NCBI GenBank assembly: GCA_003542615.1
Contig: DPKG01000014.1
Span: 8,826 to 72,825, forward strand
DNA: 64,000 nucleotides
Direction: 5' to 3'
DNA from: Candidatus Shapirobacteria bacterium
GTDB taxonomy: Bacteria > Patescibacteriota > Microgenomatia > UBA12405
A program made the translations under genes and the position numbers. The notes beneath the pieces were generated by a model. The model did no database searches. It saw only the letters and a program-made list of their open reading frames with translations, and had not been told where the DNA came from. This document shows, piece by piece, positions 60,549 to 64,000 of this stretch; position 1 is the stretch's first letter; each line of letters opens with the position of its first letter.

Positions 60549-62418
60549 AAAATTCTTTGTTTAATTTAATATCTTCCTTACTTACACCATACTCCTTATC
60601 CTCAATCTCGCTCAAATTGACATAAAGCTGGTTTTTATCCAAACACTCAACTAAAAATCTCTTTTGATCAGCAACACTCAAGTCGGCAAAACCTTTTGCG
60701 TTCGCGTCAACCGATTTGGGATCTACTTTATAGCTCAAAAAGGCTGTTTCTTCCATTTCGTTCCAAAGTTTGGAAAGTTCTTTTCCGGTTTTTGCTTTTT
60801 CAATTTTTTCTATCCATTCCTCGTTCCATTTAGCAAGTTCCATATACACAAAATCACCGCCACCTTGCCAATTTACAGCTTTTGAAATTCCACCCTGTTC
60901 ACCAGCGATAACTTTTTTGAGTCGTGCTTCTGGTAAATCGTGAATATAATCCATTTGCTCAACACCAATATATTGTCGCCCCATTTTATGTGCCACCGCC
61001 AAAGTCGTTCCGCTCCCAGCAAAAAAATCTAAAACGAGATCATCCTTTTTACTTCCAATTTCTAAAATTCTATGTAAAAGTTTTTCCGGTTTTGGTGTAG
61101 AGAAATCAGCATTATCGAATAATTCTTTTATTTCTTTTCTAGCATCTTGATTGTGTCCAACATCTTCATAAGACCAAATTGTTTGCGGGGTTACGCCATC
61201 TCTAACTTCAGATAAAAATCTTTTAAGCGATGGCACGCTTTCTCCGTTGGCTCCAAACCAAATTCGATTATCCTCCACAAGCTCATCAAACTTTTGCTTA
61301 GACATTCTCCAGCATCTACTTTTTGGCGGATTCACAATGCGTCCACTTGGCGTAGTAATTGGATAATCGTAACTTACAGAATAAGTTTTGACAGATAAAT
61401 CACTGGATTTCCAAACCCCTCTTGGATCATTGTCAGTATTTTCATATCTTGCATTCATTTCATCAGTTCTTTGAAGTAAGTTAATCTTCCAATCGTTTTT
61501 ATTTTTAGCAAAAACTAAAATATGATCATGCATATCTGAAAAATATCTCGCATCATTCTGTGGGGAGTATTTTTTCTGCCAAATAATATTTGCCACAAAA
61601 TTATCCCTTCCAAAAATACCATCTGAAATAACTTTTAAATAATGGGATTCATCATCGTCAATATTGATCCAAATAGATCCCTCTTCGCTCAATAATGTTT
61701 TCGCGATATCCAAACGATTTTTTATAAAAGTTAACCAAGAAGAATGATTAAAACTATCGTTATAACCAAAAGAATCTTTTCCAGTATTATACGGTGGATC
61801 AATATAAATTAATTTTACTTTTCCGGCGAATTCTTTTTTGAGCGATGCGAGCGCGAGCAGGTTATTGCCTTTGATAATCAAATTATCTTTAATCGTGCCT
61901 TTTACATCTCTGTTGAAGCCGTCCAGTTTGTGTTCGCCTTTTTTGTCTATCCGCTTAAAATTGGTAAAAACTTTGGCGTCTAGCAAGCGATTGATGTCGT
62001 CCGGCGCCAATGTTTCGTTATAAAAAATCTCGTTTCTTTTTTGGTCCTCTTTGGTCATTCCACCTTCCAAAATACAATCTTTGTATGGCCATGCCAAAAC
62101 CACTTCTTTGTTTTCGCCCACATATTCATCACTAGTAGTTAAACCGATTTTATTTTTGAAAGCTGTATAAGAATCCGGTAAAAATTGTTTATTGGAAACA
62201 AAACGGATAAATTTCTCTTTATCAAAAATCAGCGTCTTTTCTACTTCAAAAAAGAAGTGTTGCTTTGTCGCTTTGTCGGAAAGCAAAAGTATGATAAGTT
62301 CAGGATCATTTTTTCGAGCTAATTCCTGTGTTTGGTTTTTCAAAAGTACGCCATCTTGCGAAGCAAGGCGCTCATCTTTTTTTAATAAATCTGTCAGTTG
62401 TTCAAAGATATTTTTCAT
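60541..62418 (-). CDS. Type III DNA methyltransferase, Mod subunit
   Basis: 625 aa. DPPYNTGKDSF at 207-217 is the catalytic DPPY motif, and LVLDFFAGSGTTLAVA (461-476) the AdoMet-binding FxGxG. With the catalytic motif first, it is a beta-class N6-adenine methyltransferase as in EcoP15I Mod. The central 240-400 stretch is the target-recognition domain. Mod marks host sites and gives the Res complex its specificity. It is the first gene of the operon; TATAAT lies 8 nt before its ATG. Confidence 0.93.
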   Translation of the reverse strand: MKNIFEQLTDLLKKDERLASQDGVLLKNQTQELARKNDPELIILLLSDKATKQHFFFEVEKTLIFDKEKFIRFVSNKQFLPDSYTAFKNKIGLTTSDEYVGENKEVVLAWPYKDCILEGGMTKEDQKRNEIFYNETLAPDDINRLLDAKVFTNFKRIDKKGEHKLDGFNRDVKGTIKDNLIIKGNNLLALASLKKEFAGKVKLIYIDPPYNTGKDSFGYNDSFNHSSWLTFIKNRLDIAKTLLSEEGSIWINIDDDESHYLKVISDGIFGRDNFVANIIWQKKYSPQNDARYFSDMHDHILVFAKNKNDWKINLLQRTDEMNARYENTDNDPRGVWKSSDLSVKTYSVSYDYPITTPSGRIVNPPKSRCWRMSKQKFDELVEDNRIWFGANGESVPSLKRFLSEVRDGVTPQTIWSYEDVGHNQDARKEIKELFDNADFSTPKPEKLLHRILEIGSKKDDLVLDFFAGSGTTLAVAHKMGRQYIGVEQMDYIHDLPEARLKKVIAGEQGGISKAVNWQGGGDFVYMELAKWNEEWIEKIEKAKTGKELSKLWNEMEETAFLSYKVDPKSVDANAKGFADLSVADQKRFLVECLDKNQLYVNLSEIEDKEYGVSKEDIKLNKEFYG

Positions 62419-62426
62419 ATGTTTTG

Positions 62427-62432
62427 ATTATA
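62427..62432 (-). promoter_or_regulatory. -10 box of the type III RM operon
   Basis: TATAAT on the minus strand, 8 nt before the mod ATG at 62418. It implies a leaderless or nearly leaderless operon transcript. Confidence 0.55.
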
Positions 62433-62571
62433 CCGCTTGGGGGCTAAAAGCCGGAATTTAAAAACAATTTTTGGTTTGAGAGTATTGAAAGAATTGATAA
62501 GGATATAAATTTAGCGAGGGGGAAAGGTCATAATTAAGCCAAATGGTGGATTTAAAATGGTAAAATAGGGT

Positions 62572-62711
62572 ATGTTTGGTTCTCCAGAATTAAAAAAAAT
62601 CCGGATATAGCTTGGGTGAGACGAAACAGTGAAAATTCCAAAGAAGGATTTCATCGGTTTTTTATTTTGAGAGCAGTAAAGGGAGTGAGAATTATAGTGA
62701 CGAAAGATTAG
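62572..62711 (+). pseudogene. Frameshifted small ORF related to the gene at 51449
   Basis: ATG 62572 gives MFGSPELKK, then stops at a TAG 12 nt after an eight-A run (62592-62599). A -1 shift in that run gives KKNPDIAWVRRNSEN and later FFILRAVKGVRIIVTKD, ending at TAG 62709. The product fits the plan of the 68-aa protein at 51449-51655 (SPELK..., FVVRAGKVQIKEI). Either a recent frameshift pseudogene, slippage during translation, or a sequencing error in the A run. Confidence 0.5.
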
Positions 62712-62950
62712 GCTTTGATTAGGGCTAGTTTTTGGAGACGGGAGAGTTTTTTGATTTGAGATTCGGCAATAAGGGCGGAGGAGCGGTCGGGAAAGGAGGC
62801 GGAATAGACTAATTTGACCGGACGGCGGGCGCGGGTGTATTTTGCCCCTATTTTGGGGGAATTATGTTCTTTAAGACGGCGGGGCAGATTGGTGGTGATG
62901 CCGGTATAGAGAGTGTTGTCGGCACAGAGAAGGATGTAGAGGAAGTACAT
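62708..62950 (-). CDS. GIY-YIG domain protein (YhbQ/UvrC-like single domain)
   Basis: 80 aa. FLYILLCADNTLYTGITTNL contains the GIY-YIG equivalents (YIL...YTGIT), then RRLKEHN and KYTRARRPVKLVY. This is the usual small GIY-YIG family of uncertain role in DNA processing. A start 12 nt after the stop of the secreted-protein gene suggests co-transcription. Its 3' end overlaps the frameshifted ORF on the other strand by 4 nt. Confidence 0.85.
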   Translation of the reverse strand: MYFLYILLCADNTLYTGITTNLPRRLKEHNSPKIGAKYTRARRPVKLVYSASFPDRSSALIAESQIKKLSRLQKLALIKA

Positions 62951-62962
62951 GAAGAAAAAAGA

Positions 62963-63682
62963 CTATTGGATACAGGCGCCGTCGGTGGAGCCTTCGAGAG
63001 GATAGCTGACGACTCCGGTAGAGGGATCGAAAAGTGAATAAGGATTCCCGTTGTAGCAATAGGTGTCAAAAGTACAGAAAGGATCGCTAGTGGAGGGAAA
63101 ATAAAGAGAGGTGTGAGATAAAATAGTTTCGCCAATGATTGAACCGTTTTCATCAAAAATATATTGATAATTGTCCAAAATAAGCGGTTGGTTTGTCGGT
63201 AAAACGTGGTAAATTAGACTAGGTTGACCGTCTTGGGAGGGTGGAAGAAAATTAGAAATTATCATTGTAGAGGTATCAGGACCGATACGATAATTGATCG
63301 TATCCAGAGTGGGATTTTCGAGTCGAATTAGAACAACATCTGCGTTGGGTTGACATTGGGGAGTGATAGTGAAAAGACTTACAGAGGGAGGTTCGACGGA
63401 AGGAGAATGGCCAAGACACCAGTCAGTGGAGATATCTTTGAGTAAATTACCTTCGGCGTCGGTGTCACCATTATAATCAAAATCACCATGGTCGAGGTGA
63501 GAAGAAAGACTGTTTGATGAGACGCTGATGGCAACCCAGTGATTTTGGAGACCTTTGGTACGATGACAAACTAAAACCTTATCTGATTGGGATTTGACGG
63601 TGGGGACAAAGAAAATTGATAAAGTCAAAATTAAAAAAAGAGATATAAGAAGATTGAAAAAAAGAGGATATGATTTGTTCAT
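62963..63682 (-). CDS. Secreted protein with CH-T/HLDHGD domain
   Basis: A signal peptide (1-31) is followed by LVCHRTKG, HWVAISVSSNSLSSHLDHGD, a calcium-binding-like module I know from many secreted bacterial proteins (CHxT..., I-x-V-x-x-x-A/S-x-x-x-H-x-x-H-G-D). A beta domain of about 130 residues follows, with several cysteines near the end (CTFDTYCYNG, GACIQ). Function unknown. The GIY-YIG gene follows. Confidence 0.7.
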   Translation of the reverse strand: MNKSYPLFFNLLISLFLILTLSIFFVPTVKSQSDKVLVCHRTKGLQNHWVAISVSSNSLSSHLDHGDFDYNGDTDAEGNLLKDISTDWCLGHSPSVEPPSVSLFTITPQCQPNADVVLIRLENPTLDTINYRIGPDTSTMIISNFLPPSQDGQPSLIYHVLPTNQPLILDNYQYIFDENGSIIGETILSHTSLYFPSTSDPFCTFDTYCYNGNPYSLFDPSTGVVSYPLEGSTDGACIQ

Positions 63683-63715
63683 GACTATAATGTTAGCACT
63701 AAAAGGATTGATTGT

Positions 63716-64000
63716 TTAGACGGAGAAGCGAATAAAGATGACAAAAATTGAGAAAAAGAAAATTGCCATAAGGTAAGGAGCAAAAAGAGATGGCCAATTG
63801 GTGGTTTGAGGGCGGAAAAACTTGAGGGTGAGAGAATTGGTAACGACGGAAACAGAGGAAAGAGCCATGGCAAGACCGGCAAATTCGGGACGTAAGACCA
63901 GACCGAAAGAATAAAAAAGACGAGCGGCGATGGGGATACCTAATATGTTGTAAAAAAGGGCAAAAAAGAGATTTTGACGGATTTTGCTTACCGTTTGGCG
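63716..64000 (-). CDS. Heavy-metal (copper-type) P1B-ATPase, C-terminal end (gene continues past window)
   Basis: The last 94 residues only. [20 protein letters not shown] is the seventh transmembrane helix with the N-Y-N ion-site pattern (YN here), and [17 protein letters not shown] is the eighth with the M-x-x-S-S motif used by Cu(I) pumps such as CopA. Together they point to copper export. A final hydrophobic helix ends the protein. The ATP-binding domains lie outside the window. Confidence 0.85.
   Translation of the reverse strand, partial: RQTVSKIRQNLFFALFYNILGIPIAARLFYSFGLVLRPEFAGLAMALSSVSVVTNSLTLKFFRPQTTNWPSLFAPYLMAIFFFSIFVIFIRFSV

Noticed and set aside
62419..62571. Further gene between the restriction operon and the small frameshifted ORF
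   Set aside because: No frame of useful length; only the mod promoter and AT-rich spacer were seen.

Overview
The window looks like a chromosomal segment of a Candidate Phyla Radiation (Patescibacteria) bacterium, most like the Microgenomates side of that group. This rests on its AT-rich sequence, small orphan secreted and membrane proteins, scarcity of biosynthetic genes, and paralogous one-TM TatA genes. It also rests on promoters whose -10 box lies only 5-9 nt before the start codon, implying leaderless mRNAs. That assignment is inference. The standard bacterial code fits: TGA ends many genes, several overlapping the next start. No rRNA operon, CRISPR array, integrase or transposase was seen. 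Layout: 1-2.3 kb holds the 3' part of a serine hydroxymethyltransferase-like gene, a 2-phosphoglycerate-kinase-like P-loop kinase and a broken aminoglycoside-phosphotransferase-like gene. At 2.3-4.7 kb a KsgA/Erm-like rRNA methyltransferase diverges from a two-gene polyamine operon (branched-chain polyamine synthase plus AdoMet decarboxylase). From 4.7 to 16.4 kb there is a mixed region with four tRNAs (Arg-GCG, Ser-CGA, Arg-CCG, Ser-GGA), a ferric-reductase-like flavocytochrome, and clpB under a CIRCE-like operator. In this region each tRNA-Ser is followed directly by an orphan ORF and then by a 38-bp tRNA-like repeat; a third copy follows the polyamine operon. From 16.5 to 33.8 kb almost everything is on the minus strand: a VIT-like transporter, a YibE/F protein, a minimal PrsW-like protease, a 930-aa cell-surface protein, a Tat translocase cluster (one tatC, five tatA/B-like genes), and a block of phage-tail-like structural proteins with small coiled-coil partners. 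Upstream of these lie a YkgJ-type CxxC protein, an orphan dCache sensor and a polytopic protein with a canonical but internal twin-arginine motif. From 33.8 to 53 kb come ordinary chromosomal genes: glycoside-hydrolase-like protein, hydrolases, a HAD phosphatase, an ECF sigma factor, QueH, a diguanylate cyclase, a RecD-like helicase, a glycosyltransferase fused to a deacetylase-like domain, a TrmH methyltransferase, PepF and a DUF2207 protein. From 54.5 to 62.4 kb is a defence island: an HTH-Panacea antitoxin with its toxin, an orphan gene, and a four-gene type III restriction-modification operon. That operon runs mod, membrane protein, res, RecB/Cas4-like nuclease. The window ends with a frameshifted small ORF, a GIY-YIG protein, a secreted protein and the C-terminus of a heavy-metal P-type ATPase. 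The candidates for undescribed biology are the tRNA-Ser-linked ORF cassettes with their shared repeat, the Tat and tail-fibre neighbourhood with an internal-signal Tat substrate, and the membrane-subunit-bearing type III RM operon.
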